A stretch of 64,000 bases of DNA from JAEUPI01 sp963814435 (lineage in GTDB: Bacteria > Pseudomonadota > Gammaproteobacteria > Burkholderiales > Burkholderiaceae_C), in assembly GCA_963814435.1 (NCBI GenBank), contig CAWFCV010000001.1:62001-126000 (forward strand), read 5' to 3'. Made by a program: the position numbers and the translations under genes. The notes under the pieces are model-generated. The model did no database searches, was not told the origin of the DNA, and was given only the letters and a program-made list of their open reading frames with translations. Positions 51,901-63,438 of this stretch are shown here, piece after piece (the first letter of the stretch is position 1; the number at the start of each line of letters is the position of its first letter).

Positions 51901-54900
51901 GTCACCGTCTGCACAACCTGCAGAAGATTGGCGTTCGCCAGCGTCAGCGTCGCAGTGTCATCGTCGCTGCCCGTGTTGGAGTGCCACACGTTGGTGGTCT
52001 GACTGAACGTCACCACCCCCGTGCCGCTGTTCACACTGATGCGGAAGTACTCGGTCACCCCAACCGTGCCGATGATGTCGGCACCCGGCGCCGCCTGGTT
52101 GAGCACGATCGATGCCCCCGCAGCGCCGCCAATGCCGAGCGCAAACAGCCCCGACGCAACGTTCGAGCCGGTCAGCACCAGCGTGTAACCCACGCTGCCA
52201 GGACCATCGCTGCCAAAGTCAGTCACCGCCGCAAAGTTGTCGGCAAAGCTCGCCGTAACCGTCGCCAGGCCCGCCGGATCGTTGTCCCCGTCCTCCTCCG
52301 TGCCCACCGGACGCGTCTCGTCCAGTACCAGCGTGTCCGCCGTCGCATTGAACACAACCGCGTTCGGACCATCATCCTCAATCTGGAACACGCCCGTGCC
52401 CAGGTTGATCGCCGCGCTGTCCTTGTCGCCATCCGCATCCGTCACCGTCTGCACAACCTGCAGAAGATTGGCGTTCGCCAGCGTCAGCGTCGCAGTGTCA
52501 TCGTCGCTGCCCGTGTTGGAGTGCCACACGTTGGTGGTCTGACTGAACGTCACCACCCCCGTGCCGCTGTTCACACTGATGCGGAAGTACTCGGTCACCC
52601 CAACCGTGCCGATGATGTCGGCACCCGGCGCCGCCTGGTTGAGCACGATCGATGCCCCCGCAGCGCCGCCAATGCCGAGCGCAAACAGCCCCGACGCAAC
52701 GTTCGAGCCGGTCAGCACCAGCGTGTAACCCACGCTGCCAGGACCATCGCTGCCAAAGTCAGTCACCGCCGCAAAGTTGTCGGCAAAGCTCGCCGTAACC
52801 GTCGCCAGGCCCGCCGGATCGTTGTCCCCGTCCTCCTCCGTGCCCACCGGACGCGTCTCGTCCAGTACCAGCGTGTCCGCCGTCGCATTGAACACAACCG
52901 CGTTCGGACCATCATCCTCAATCTGGAACACGCCCGTGCCCAGGTTGATCGCCGCGCTGTCCTTGTCGCCATCCGCATCCGTCACCGTCTGCACAACCTG
53001 CAGAAGATTGGCGTTCGCCAGCGTCAGCGTCGCAGTGTCATCGTCGCTGCCCGTGTTGGAGTGCCACACGTTGGTGGTCTGACTGAACGTCACCACCCCC
53101 GTGCCGCTGTTCACACTGATGCGGAAGTACTCGGTCACCCCAACCGTGCCGATGATGTCGGCACCCGGCGCCGCCTGGTTGAGCACGATCGATGCCCCCG
53201 CAGCGCCGCCAATGCCGAGCGCAAACAGCCCCGACGCAACGTTCGAGCCGGTCAGCACCAGCGTGTAACCCACGCTGCCAGGACCATCGCTGCCAAAGTC
53301 AGTCACCGCCGCAAAGTTGTCGGCAAAGCTCGCCGTAACCGTCGCCAGGCCCGCCGGATCGTTGTCCCCGTCCTCCTCCGTGCCCACCGGACGCGTCTCG
53401 TCCAGTACCAGCGTGTCCGCCGTCGCATTGAACACAACCGCGTTCGGACCATCATCCTCGAACGCGATCGTCAGCGCCGAACCCGAGGTCGCTCTCGCCG
53501 TGTCGCCGTCCCCGTCCGTAACCGTCAGCGTCACATAAACCAGGTCCGACAACAAAATCGGATTGCCAAACTCGTCATGGTCGGCGGGATCGCCATGCAC
53601 CACCGCGCTGTACTGTGCCGTCGAAACCTCGCCCGTCGCCCCGTCGATCGCGACCGCAAACGCAATCGGGTTACCCACATCCTGGCCGTCACCAACACGA
53701 CCAACAATGATCCCGCTCTCCACGAACAGATAGATCTCAGACCCGGTCGCGGTATCGAATATGCCGCTCGCCGTGTGGTCTGCAATCGCAGCCCCACTCG
53801 CATCCGTCAGCGCGTAGACCGGGGCTAGCCGTGCCGGAGGCACCGTCGGCGCCAAACTCAGCTGCATTGAACAGCGTCGAGCCGTCCGCGGTCGCCGCAC
53901 CAATCGCCGTCCCGAGCAACGACAGAGCTGCGGGCAACGTCACACCCGCCTCGTCGTCCTGAGCCGCGCCACCCTCGTCCTGCACCGAGCCGCCGTCCGC
54001 CAGCGACTCGTCCATCACCAGCAGCGCCGGATCGACATCGGCAGTCGTTACACTCGGACCATCATCCTCGAACGCGATCGTCAGCGCCGAACCCGAGGTC
54101 GCTCTCGCCGTGTCGCCGTCCCCGTCCGTAACCGTCAGCGTCACATAAACCAGGTCCGACAACAAAATCGGGTTGCTAAACTCGTCGTGATCGGCGGGAT
54201 CGCTATGCACCACTGCACTGTACTGTGCCGTCGAAACCTCGCCCGTCGCCCCGTCGATCGCAATCGCAAACGCAATCGGGTTGCCCACATCCTGGCCGTC
54301 ACCAACACGACCAACAATGATCCCGCTCTCCACGAACAGATAGATCTCAGACCCGGTCGCGGTATCGAATATGCCGCTCGCCGTGTGGTCTGCAATCGCA
54401 GCCCCACTCGCATCCGTCAGCGCATAGACCGGGGCTACCATGCCCGAAGCACCGTCGGCGCCAAACTCAGCTGCATTGAACAGCGTCGAGCCATCCGCCG
54501 TCGCAGCACCGATCGCCGTCCCAAGCACTGTCAGACGCCGCGGGCAACGTCACACCCGCCTCGTCGTCCTGAGCTGCGCCGCCCTCGTCCTGCACCGAGC
54601 CGCCGTCCGCCAGCGACTCGTCCATCACCAGCAGCGCCGGATCGACATCGGCAGCCGTTACACTCGGACCATCATCCTCGAACGCGATCGTCAGCGCCGA
54701 ACCCGAGGTCGCTCTCGCCGTGTCGCCGTCCCCGTCCGTAACCGTCAGCGTCACATAAACCAGGTCCGACAACAAAATCGGGTTGCCAAACTCGTCGTGA
54801 TCGGCGGGATCGCTATGCACCACTGCACTGTACTGTGCCGTCGAAACCTCGCCCGTCGCCCCGTCGATCGCAATCGCAAACACAATCGGGTTGCCCACAT

Positions 54901-57900
54901 CCTGGCCGTCACCAACACGACCAACAATGATCCCGCTCTCCACGAACAGATAGATCTCAGACCCGGTCGCGGTATCGAATATGCCGCTCGCCGTGTGGTC
55001 TGCAATCGCAGCCCCACTCGCATCCGTCAGCGCATAGACCGGGGCTACCATGCCCGAAGCACCGTCGGCGCCAAACTCAGCTGCATTGAACAGCGTCGAG
55101 CCATCCGCCGTCGCAGCACCGATCGCCGTCCCAAGCACTGTCAACGCCGCGGGCAACGTCACACCCGCCTCGTCGTCCTGAGCTGCGCCGCCCTCGTCCT
55201 GCACCGAGCCGCCGTCCGCCAGCGACTCGTCCATCACCAGCAGCGCCGGATCGACATCGGCAGTCGTTACACTCGGACCATCATCCTCGAACGCGATCGT
55301 CAGCGCCGAACCCGAGGTCGCTCTCGCCGTGTCGCCGTCCCCGTCCGTAACCGTCAGCGTCACATAAACCAGGTCCGACAACAAAATCGGGTTGCCAGAA
55401 CTCGTCATGATCGGCGGGATCGCTATGCACCACTGCACTGTACTGTGCCGTCGAAACCTCGCCCGTCGCCCCGTCGATCGCAATCGCAAACACAATCGGG
55501 TTGCCCACATCCTGGCCGTCACCAACACGACCAACAATGATCCCGCTCTCCACGAACAGATAGATCTCAGACCCGGTCGCGGTATCGAATATGCCGCTCG
55601 CCGTGTGGTCGGCAATCGCAGCCCCACTCGCATCCGTCAGCGCATAGACCGGGGCTACCGTGCCCGAAGCACCGTCGGCGCCAAACTCAGCTGCATTGAA
55701 CAGCGTCGAGCCATCCGCCGTCGCAGCACCGATCGCCGTCCCAAGCACTGTCAACGCCGCGGGCAACGTCACGCCCGCCTCGTCGTCCTGAGCTGCGCCG
55801 CCCTCGTCCTGCACCGAGCCGCCGTCCGCCAGCAACTCGTCCATCACCAGCAGCGCCGGATCGACATCGGCAGTCGTTACACTCGGACCATCATCCTCGA
55901 ACGCGATCGTCAGCGCCGAACCCGAGGTCGCTCTCGCCGTGTCGCCGTCCCCGTCCGTAACCGTCAGCGTCACATAAACCAGGTCCGACAACAAAATCGG
56001 GTTGCCAAACTCGTCATGATCGGCGGGATCGCTATGCACCACCGCACTGTACTGTGCCGTCGAAACCTCGCCCGTCGCCCCGTCGATCGCAATCGCAAAC
56101 ACAATCGGGTTGCCCACATCCTGGCCGTCACCAACACGACCAACAATGATCCCGCTCTCCACGAACAGATAGATCTCAGACCCGGTCGCGGTATCGAATA
56201 TGCCGCTCGCCGTGTGGTCGGCAATCGCAGCCCCACTCGCATCCGTCAGCGCATAGACCGGGGCAACCGTGCCCGAAGCACCGTCGGCGCCAAACTCAGC
56301 TGCATTGAACAGCGTCGAGCCGTCCGCAGTCGCCGCACCAATCGCCGTCCCGAGCAACGACAGAGCTGCGGGCAAAGTCACGCCCGCCTCGTCGTCCTGA
56401 GCCGCGCCACCCTCGTCCTGCACCGAGCCGCCGTCCGCCAGCGACTCGTCCATCACCAGTAGCGCCGGATCGACATCGGAGAAGTTGAGCACGATCGATG
56501 CCCCCGCAGCGCCGCCAATGCCGAGCGCAAACAGCCCCGACGCAACGTTCGAGCCGGTCAGCACCAGCGTGTAACCCACGCTGCCAGGACCATCGCTGCC
56601 AAAGTCAGTCACCGCCGCAAAGTTGTCGGCAAAGCTCGCCGTAACCGTCGCCAGGCCCGCCGGATCGTTGTCCCCGTCCTCCTCCGTGCCCACCGGACGC
56701 GTCTCGTCCAGTACCAGCGTGTCCGCCGTCGCATTGAACACAACCGCGTTCGGACCATCATCCTCGAACGCGATCGTCAGCGCCGAACCCGAGGTCGCTC
56801 TCGCCGTGTCGCCGTCCCCGTCCGTAACCGTCAGCGTCACATAAACCAGGTCCGACAACAAAATCGGTTGCCAGACTCGTCGTGATCGGCGGGATCGCTA
56901 TGCACCACCGCGCTGTACTGTGCCGTCGAAACCTCGCCCGTCGCCCCGTCGATCGCACCGCAAACGCAATCGGGTTACCCACATCCTGGCCGTCACCAAC
57001 ACGACCAACAATGATCCCGCTCTCCACGAACAGATAGATCTCAGACCCGGTCGCGGTATCGAATATGCCGCTCGCCGTGTGGTCTGCAATCGCAGCCCCA
57101 CTCGCATCCGTCAGCGCGTAGACCGGGGCAGCCGTGCCGGAGGCACCGTCGGCGCCAAACTCAGCTGCATTGAACAGCGTCGAGCCGTCCGCGGTCGCCG
57201 CACCAATCGCCGTCCCGAGCGACGACAGAGCTGCGGGCAACGTCACACCCGCCTCGTCGTCCTGAGCCGCGCCGCCCTCGTCCTGCACCGAGCCGCCGTC
57301 CGCCAGCGACTTGTCCATCACCAGCAGCGCCGGATCGACATCGGCAGTCGTTACACTCGGACCATCATCCTCGAACGCGATCGTCAGCGCCGAACCCGAG
57401 GTCGCTCTCGCCGTGTCGCCGTCCCCGTCCGTAACCGTCAGCGTCACATAAACCAGGTCCGACAACAAAATCGGGTTGCCAAACTCGTCGTGATCGGCGG
57501 GATCGCTATGCACCACTGCACTGTACTGTGCCGTCGAAACCTCGCCCGTCGCCCCGTCGATCGCAATCGCAAACGCAATCGGGTTGCCCACATCCTGGCC
57601 GTCACCAACACGACCAACAATGATCCCGCTCTCCACGAACAGATAGATCTCAGACCCGGTCGCGGTATCGAATATGCCGCTCGCCGTGTGGTCGGCAATC
57701 GCAGCCCCACTCGCATCCGTCAGCGCATAGACCGGGGCTACCGTGCCCGAAGCACCGTCGGCGCCAAACTCAGCTGCATTGAACAGCGTCGAGCCATCCG
57801 CCGTCGCAGCACCGATCGCCGTCCCAAGCACTGTCAACGCCGCGGGCAACGTCACACCCGCCTCGTCGTCCTGAGCTGCGCCGCCCTCGTCCTGCACCGA

Positions 57901-60900
57901 GCCGCCGTCCGCCAGCGACTCGTCCATCACCAGCAGCGCCGGATCGACATCGGCAGTCGTTACACTCGGACCATCATCCTCGAACGCGATCGTCAGCGCC
58001 GAACCCGAGGTCGCTCTCGCCGTGTCGCCGTCCCCGTCCGTAACCGTCAGCGTCACATAAACCAGGTCCGACAACAAAATCGGGTTGCCAGACTTGTCGT
58101 GATCGGCGGGATCGCTATGCACCACCGCACTGTACTGTGCCGTCGAAACCTCGCCCGTCGCCCCGTCGATCGCAATCGCAAACGCAATCGGGTTGCCCAC
58201 ATCCTGGCCGTCACCAACACGACCAACAATGATCCCGCTCTCCACGAACAGATAGATCTCAGACCCGGTCGCGGTATCGAATATGCCGCTCGCCGTGTGG
58301 TCTGCAATCGCAGCCCCACTCGCATCCGTCAGCGCATAGACCGGGGCAACCGTGCCCGAAGCACCGTCGGCGCCAAACTCAGCTGCATTGAACAGCGTCG
58401 AGCCATCCGCCGTCGCAGCACCGATCGCCGTCCCGAGCAACGACAGAGCTGCGGGCAAAGTCACGCCCGCCTCGTCGTCCTGAGCCGCGCCACCCTCGTC
58501 CTGCACCGAGCCGCCGTCCGCCAGCAACTCGTCCATCACCAGCAGCGCCGGATCGACATCGGCAGTCGTTACACTCGGACCATCATCCTCGAACGCGATC
58601 GTCAGCGCCGAACCCGAGGTCGCTCTCGCCGTGTCGCCGTCCCCGTCCGTAACCGTCAGCGTCACATAAACCAGGTCCGACAACAAAATCGGGTTGCCAA
58701 ACTCGTCGTGATCGGCGGGATCGCTATGCACCACTGCACTGTACTGTGCCGTCGAAACCTCGCCCGTCGCCCCGTCGATCGCAATCGCAAACGCAATCGG
58801 GTTGCCCACATCCTGGCCGTCACCAACACGACCAACAATGATCCCGCTCTCCACGAACAGATAGATCTCAGACCCGGTCGCGGTATCGAATATGCCGCTC
58901 GCCGTGTGGTCGGCAATCGCAGCCCCACTCGCATCCGTCAGCGCATAGACCGGGGCTACCGTGCCGGAGGCACCGTCGGCGCCAAACTCAGCTGCATTGA
59001 ACAGCGTCGAGCCATCCGCCGTCGCAGCACCGATCGCCGTCCCAAGCAACGTCAGACGCTGCGGGCAACGTCACACCGGCCTCGTCGTCCTGAGCTGCGC
59101 CGCCCTCGTCCTGCACCGAGCCGCCGTCCGCCAGCGACTCGTCCATCACCAGCAGCGCCGGATCGACATCGGCAGTCGTTACACTCGGACCATCATCCTC
59201 GAACGCGATCGTCAGCGCCGAACCCGAGGTCGCTCTCGCCGTGTCGCCGTCCCCGTCCGTAACCGTCAGCGTCACATAAACCAGGTCCGACAACAAAATC
59301 GGGTTGCCAAACTCGTCGTGATCGGCGGGATCGCTATGCACCACCGCACTGTACTGTGCCGTCGAAACCTCGCCCGTCGCCCCGTCGATCGCAATCGCAA
59401 ACGCAATCGGGTTGCCCACATCCTGGCCGTCACCAACACGACCAACAATGATCCCGCTCTCCACGAACAGATAGATCTCAGACCCGGTCGCGGTATCGAA
59501 TATGCCGCTCGCCGTGTGGTCGGCAATCGCAGCCCCACTCGCATCCGTCAGCGCATAGACCGGGGCTACCGTGCCCGAAGCACCGTCGGCGCCAAACTCA
59601 GCTGCATTGAACAGCGTCGAGCCATCCGCCGTCGCAGCACCGATCGCCGTCCCGAGCAACGACAGAGCTGCGGGCAAAGTCACGCCCGCCTCGTCGTCCT
59701 GAGCCGCGCCACCCTCGTCCTGCACCGAGCCGCCGTCCGCCAGCAACTCGTCCATCACCAGCAGCGCCGGATCGACATCGGCAGTCGTTACACTCGGACC
59801 ATCATCCTCGAACGCGATCGTCAGCGCCGAACCCGAGGTCGCTCTCGCCGTGTCGCCGTCCCCGTCCGTAACCGTCAGCGTCACATGAACCAGGTCCGAC
59901 AACAAAATCGGGTTGCCAAACTCGTCGTGATCGGCGGGATCGCTATGCACCACTGCACTGTACTGTGCCGTCGAAACCTCGCCCGTCGCCCCGTCGATCG
60001 CAATCGCAAACGCAATCGGGTTGCCCACATCCTGGCCGTCACCAACACGACCAACAATGATCCCGCTCTCCACGAACAGATAGATCTCAGACCCGGTCGC
60101 GGTATCGAATATGCCGCTCGCCGTGTGGTCGGCAATCGCAGCCCCACTCGCATCCGTCAGCGCATAGTACCGGGGCAGCCGATGCCGGAGGCACCGGTCG
60201 GCGGACCAAACTCAGCTGCATTGAACAGCGTCGAGCCGTCCGCGGTCGCCGCACCAATCGCCGTCCCGAGCAACGACAGAGCTGCGGGCAACGTCACACC
60301 CGCCTCGTCGTCCTGAGCCGCGCCGCCCTCGTCCTGCACCGAGCCGCCGTCCGCCAGCAACTCATCCATCACCAGCGCCGCCGGGGCATCCGAAACCGAA
60401 AGGCTCGGAACGTCATCAATGATCTGAACCGACAATGTTGCCGAGGCAGCGTCGCCGTCGGTGTCGGTAACGACGACCTGGAAATTGTCGAATTGTCCGC
60501 CATTGGGTCCCTGGACGGCATCGTGGTCGGCGGGGTTGACCAGCGTGTAGGTGTAGCTCACCTCACCGGTCACGGCATTGAAGCCGGTGACCTGCAGTAC
60601 TCCGAGCGCAGTGGTGATGGCGTTGCCGGTCAATGCGCCATTACTGATAACAACGACACCACCAATCGTAACGGCGGCAACGCCATCCGGCGCGTTGATC
60701 GTGAACGAACCATTCGTCTTTTCCAAATCGGTCGCGGGCTGGGTGCCATCGGGCAGGCCGGCCTCGGATACGGTGGCGTCACCGCCTTCGGCGGCGGGGA
60801 CGAGATCGAGAATTTGCACGCCGTTGTCTTTTTCCACGCCCGGCGGCAGGATTTCGTCGAACTTCGGCCGGTCAAATACGAGTTCCGTCGGCGGCAACAG

Positions 60901-61509
60901 AGGCGTTATGGCGAATGGATCGCCGATGTCGCCCTCGGCCGCTGCCAGGTTGGCGCCGGAACCGCGGGCGCCGCTTTCGCCGGCTGCGATCTGGACATCG
61001 GAGATGCCGAGCGCCGCGGCCAAGGTCGCCGCCGGGATCTCGACGCCGCCGACGATGATGCCGACGACCTTGAGCGACGTGCCTTCTGTCGTGACCGCGT
61101 TGTCCAGCGTGATCTCGGTGCCGTCCGGCTGACGCAGGACCAGATTCTTGCCGTCGACGGTGATGTCGTCGATCGAGGTGCCTTCAGGCAGGACGAAGAC
61201 CTTGCGCGCCGGATCGATGGCCATGTGCTTGGTCGTGATCTTCTTGCCGACTTCGGCCTGTGCCAGTCGGAACGGCTCGTCCAGATACTGTCCGTTGGCG
61301 CGCCCGTCATCGACGATCGGCTGCAGCCGGTACTCGGGACGGATTTCGCCATCCGGGCGTGCCTGGCCACGCTCCATGAGTTGCAGCTCAATCTGTGACA
61401 GCGAGCCTGGCTCGACATCGCCGACAGGCGGCGAACTTGCGTCGGAGGAAGGGGCCTTGCCGCCGATCAAATCACTGAGCCAGCTAGCAAAAGAACCAGG
61501 TCGAGCCAT
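48976..61509 (-). CDS. Giant type I-secreted RTX adhesin with DUF5801-like repeats and a vWA domain, frame-disrupted
   Basis: One gene of about 12.5 kb (some 4,170 residues) read in eight overlapping open segments. The start at 61509 (MARPGSFASWLSDLIGG) follows AAGGAAG. Order: a unique N-terminus (KVFVLPEGTSIDDITVDGKN); one T1SS-143-like domain (about 60730-60405); eleven 203-residue repeats (60400-53441); three 180-residue repeats (53440-51821); a vWA domain with MIDAS DTSGSM (about 51800-51250); an Ig-like linker; RTX nonapeptides (GGGGDDILVGLGGNDSLRGG, near 50440-50330); and a calcium/T1SS C-terminus (VVLDLDGDGLEF). A shift near 49038 hides the true end, VLFDDNQPAATIT, stopping at 48976. 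Probably a surface or biofilm adhesin exported through the nearby TolC/HlyD proteins. Confidence 0.88.
51821..53440 (-). repeat. Three tandem 540-bp repeats in the adhesin gene
   Basis: Boundaries marked by CGTTCGGACC at 51821, 52361, 52901 and 53441 give an exact 540-bp (180-residue) period. The copies are almost identical at base level. Each unit contains LVLDETRPVGTEEDGDNDPA, GSDGPGSVGYTLVLTGSNVA, GVTEYFRISVNSGTGVVTFS and NVWHSNTGSDDDTATLTLAN, ending IEDDGPN. These resemble the DUF5801-type domains of T1SS adhesins. Confidence 0.95.
53441..60400 (-). repeat. Eleven tandem 609-bp repeats in the adhesin gene
   Basis: Boundaries (CACTCGGACC or equivalent) at 53441, 54051, 54661, 55270, 55880, 56747, 57354, 57963, 58572, 59182, 59791 and about 60400 define eleven units of 607-610 bp, one enlarged by an insertion. 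Each encodes about 203 residues: VYALTDASGAAIADHTASGI, EIYLFVESGIIVGRVGDGQD, YVTLTVTDGDGDTARATSGS and MDESLADGGSVQDEGGAAQD. Units that are 610 bp long contain one extra base. Near-identity points to recent amplification or gene conversion. Confidence 0.95.
56484..56746 (-). repeat. Partial 540-type repeat embedded in the 609-bp array
   Basis: About 263 bases starting GTTGAGCACGATCG match the segment 52638-52900 of the 540-bp repeats and are joined on the right to the end of a 609-type unit (FSDVDPALLVMDES in protein). It encodes GASIVLN back to the LVLDETRPVG part, so about half of a 180-residue unit sits inside the other array. Confidence 0.9.
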
Positions 61510-62004
61510 CGTCCGCTTCCTTGCAATCAGGAAATCGCTACACCTTGCGGGCAAATGACAATGTGCCCACTGTTGGCACAACTAAGGGGGATCCCCGGCG
61601 GCCAGCAATCGATTAGATCGCTCAAATGCATACTCTGGTATGCGGCCGACCCGCTTTTTAACGGCTTAGTTACGACAAAGCCGCATTCGCAAGTTTCCGG
61701 CCAGCTCGCAGCGAGCGCCCCGTCAGCGCCAACCGCTGCGCGCTGCAATGCGGCTTTGGCTTAAAGAATCACCTGGCCGTCGGCGCCGAAACGAAGCCAG
61801 TGCATCCGCAGGACCGCGCGCGACCATGCCCGTTGCCCTTCCGGCCGTCTGGCGCTGCCGGCGTCGCCCTGCGAACTCGATATATAGGCGCCGAAATTTG
61901 GGGATGTCCCGAGGTTTGTCGAAATTGCGGCCCGGGCGCCGCTCGTCCATCACCGCATTCAGGATGACAACTGCGTAGCAAGTCAGGAGGCGAGCCGCCG
62001 GCCG
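61510..62004. other. Region upstream of the adhesin gene
   Basis: About 495 bases between the adhesin start and the IS110 remnant. Frames on both strands at 61527-61978 have no recognisable product. The region must contain the adhesin promoter on the minus strand, and it holds the 12-bp inverted repeat at 61676/61747. No clear -10/-35 pair was found. Confidence 0.5.
61676..61758. repeat. 12-bp inverted repeat upstream of the adhesin
   Basis: CAAAGCCGCATT at 61676-61687 and its exact complement AATGCGGCTTTG at 61747-61758, 59 bases apart, about 170 bases upstream of the adhesin start. It could form a stem, be a pair of operator half-sites, or be the end of a decayed element. Confidence 0.6.
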
Positions 62005-62103
62005 TCATCTCGTTCCCCGTTCGTGCCATGAGACGACGTGGAACGAGTTCTTGCCGATGTCGATGCCAATCACAGCGATCGTGGCGGGGGCGTTCTGGGA
62101 CAT
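62005..62103 (-). pseudogene. N-terminal remnant of an IS110-family transposase
   Basis: The frame begins MSQNAPATIAVIGIDIGK and continues NSFHVVSWHERGTR before a stop. The IGIDIGK motif carrying the first catalytic aspartate, followed by NSFHVV, is characteristic of IS110 DEDD transposases. Only 32 residues remain of an expected 340 or more. Confidence 0.75.
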
Positions 62104-62385
62104 GGCCAAGGCAAGACCAACCTCTACACCATCAATTTCGTCGTCAGGAAGCAGTCGAAATCCTGATTTCAGCCGGCTGAATTCACTCTATATAAGAATA
62201 CGCATTCAAGAATACATAAAATAAAAATACCCAGCGAAATACGAATTCACTTATAAAAATAGGAAACGACCGACAAACTTGACTTTTCTGGGATTTGTGT
62301 CGTGAAATGATATGTTGCGTTAAACCGCTATCGCGGTAGCCCGCCAATTTCGAGCGCATCGCGCTGCGGTAGGGAAACCGCATCC
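62104..62385. other. AT-rich spacer
   Basis: About 280 bases, including a strikingly AT-rich stretch at 62185-62275 (TATATAAG, ACATAAAATAAAAATAC). No gene. It contrasts with the GC-rich flanks and probably marks inserted or non-coding DNA. Confidence 0.5.
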
Positions 62386-62894
62386 TCACAGCTTGCGGCT
62401 GTCGTATGCCCAATGCAGCAACGCCTGCCGTTGGCGTCTGCGGCACCAGATGTCGCCGGGCTCGCAGTTGAGCTGCACTTGCCGCACGTGACGTCGGATC
62501 GCCTTCCAGCGCTTGATCTGGCGAGCATCCTCATCGGGCAAGCGCCGTCCCATGTAGTACCGGCAGTACCATTGGAACCAGCCGCGTGGATCGTCGGGAT
62601 GTATCCAGCCCTTTACGCGCCACACCGACAGCGGCTGGCTGGCATCGACGCCGAAGTAGTTGAGCGAGCTGTCGGCCGCGCCGGTCGCGAGCTTGGCGCC
62701 GAGTGAACCAGTCGTCCGGGAACTCGTCACTGGCAATCGGTCATGTATTTGCCGCCGAACACGCCGAGGCGCAGCATCTCGGCAGGCGTCAGATCCGGCT
62801 GGAACTCCGCGTCGAAGTTGCGTCCGGCCGGCTCAACCAGCTCGTATCGATAGCCCTGCTGCATCCGATCGTTGACCGTGACGGATCGCTTCAT
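62386..62894 (-). CDS. Conserved hypothetical protein, two frameshifts
   Basis: Corrected product of about 168 residues: MKRSVTVNDRMQQGYRYELV, then AEMLRLGVFGGKYMTDCQ, then (after insertions near 62733 and 62706) LNYFGVDASQPLSVWRVKGW, HPDDPRGWFQWYCRYYMGRR and RQRQALLHWAYDSRKL. The Trp/Tyr/Arg-rich core is one I associate with an uncharacterised family widespread in bacteria; no function is known to me. The GGKYMTDC and DPRGWFQWYCRYY blocks make a real gene likely. The start at 62894 is not supported by a strong ribosome site. Confidence 0.65.
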
Positions 62895-63082
62895 CACTGC
62901 GGCAGAACTCCGTCACGAGGAAGGGGATGTCCGGATTTCGGCCCAACAGAGCCGTTCTCGTGCATGTCGCACAAGATAACCTCTGCGACATGAGCCGTTA
63001 AGACCCCGCTCTGCGACCGATTCTCGCGGTCGGTACGCTCGTCACCGCTGCTTGTGCAGCGCGTTTGTGAGGAGTTCGACCA

Positions 63083-63193
63083 ATGACCAAACAGATCACG
63101 CCGTTGAGGCAACGCATGATCGACGACATGGCCTGCCTGCGCAATATGTCGCCGAACACCATGAAGGTTTATAGACATGAGCGTCATGTTTGA
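63083..63193 (+). pseudogene. N-terminal remnant of a tyrosine recombinase/integrase
   Basis: Starts after a GAGGAG site: MTKQITPLRQRMIDDM and then RNMSPNTMKVYRHERHV before a stop, 36 residues. The segment matches the start of the core-binding domain of XerC/D-like integrases (pattern RNxSPxTxxxY). The catalytic domain is missing; a different frame follows. Confidence 0.6.
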
Positions 63194-63365
63194 TGAGCGG
63201 TTACAACCACTCTCCGCAGAGCTCACATCGATCCGCAGCGACCTCCACGCACTTGCCAACATGGTAGACAACATCACGGGGCTACCGAAAGAGATTGATT
63301 ACGCACTCGAGCGCATTGCCAAGATCGAGAAGCACCTCGGTCTCAACGAAGAGATCGCCGCCTGA
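63177..63365 (+). CDS. Small coiled-coil-like hypothetical protein
   Basis: A 62-residue frame, MSVMFDERLQPLSAELTSIR to IEKHLGLNEEIAA, with heptad-like spacing of hydrophobics (LHALANMVDNI, ALERIAKIEKHL). It overlaps the integrase remnant and has no clear ribosome site of its own. It may be a real small gene or the tail of a larger decayed one. Confidence 0.45.
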   Translation: MSVMFDERLQPLSAELTSIRSDLHALANMVDNITGLPKEIDYALERIAKIEKHLGLNEEIAA

Positions 63366-63438
63366 TCAATCCTCGTAACGGTCGAGCGACATTGGGCTCG
63401 ACTTTTCTTGCCTCGCGCTTCGTTGTATTATGGGTTTT

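Noticed and set aside
51981..59262. Very long plus-strand frames (about 615 and 780 residues) rich in Arg and His across the repeat region
   Set aside because: They are antisense shadows of the adhesin repeats; the repeat period keeps that frame open. Products are low-complexity, have no family resemblance and break where the sense repeats break.
53441..60400. Regular repeats considered as a CRISPR array
   Set aside because: The period is 609 bp, the units are coding and contiguous with no unique spacers, and no cas genes are present.
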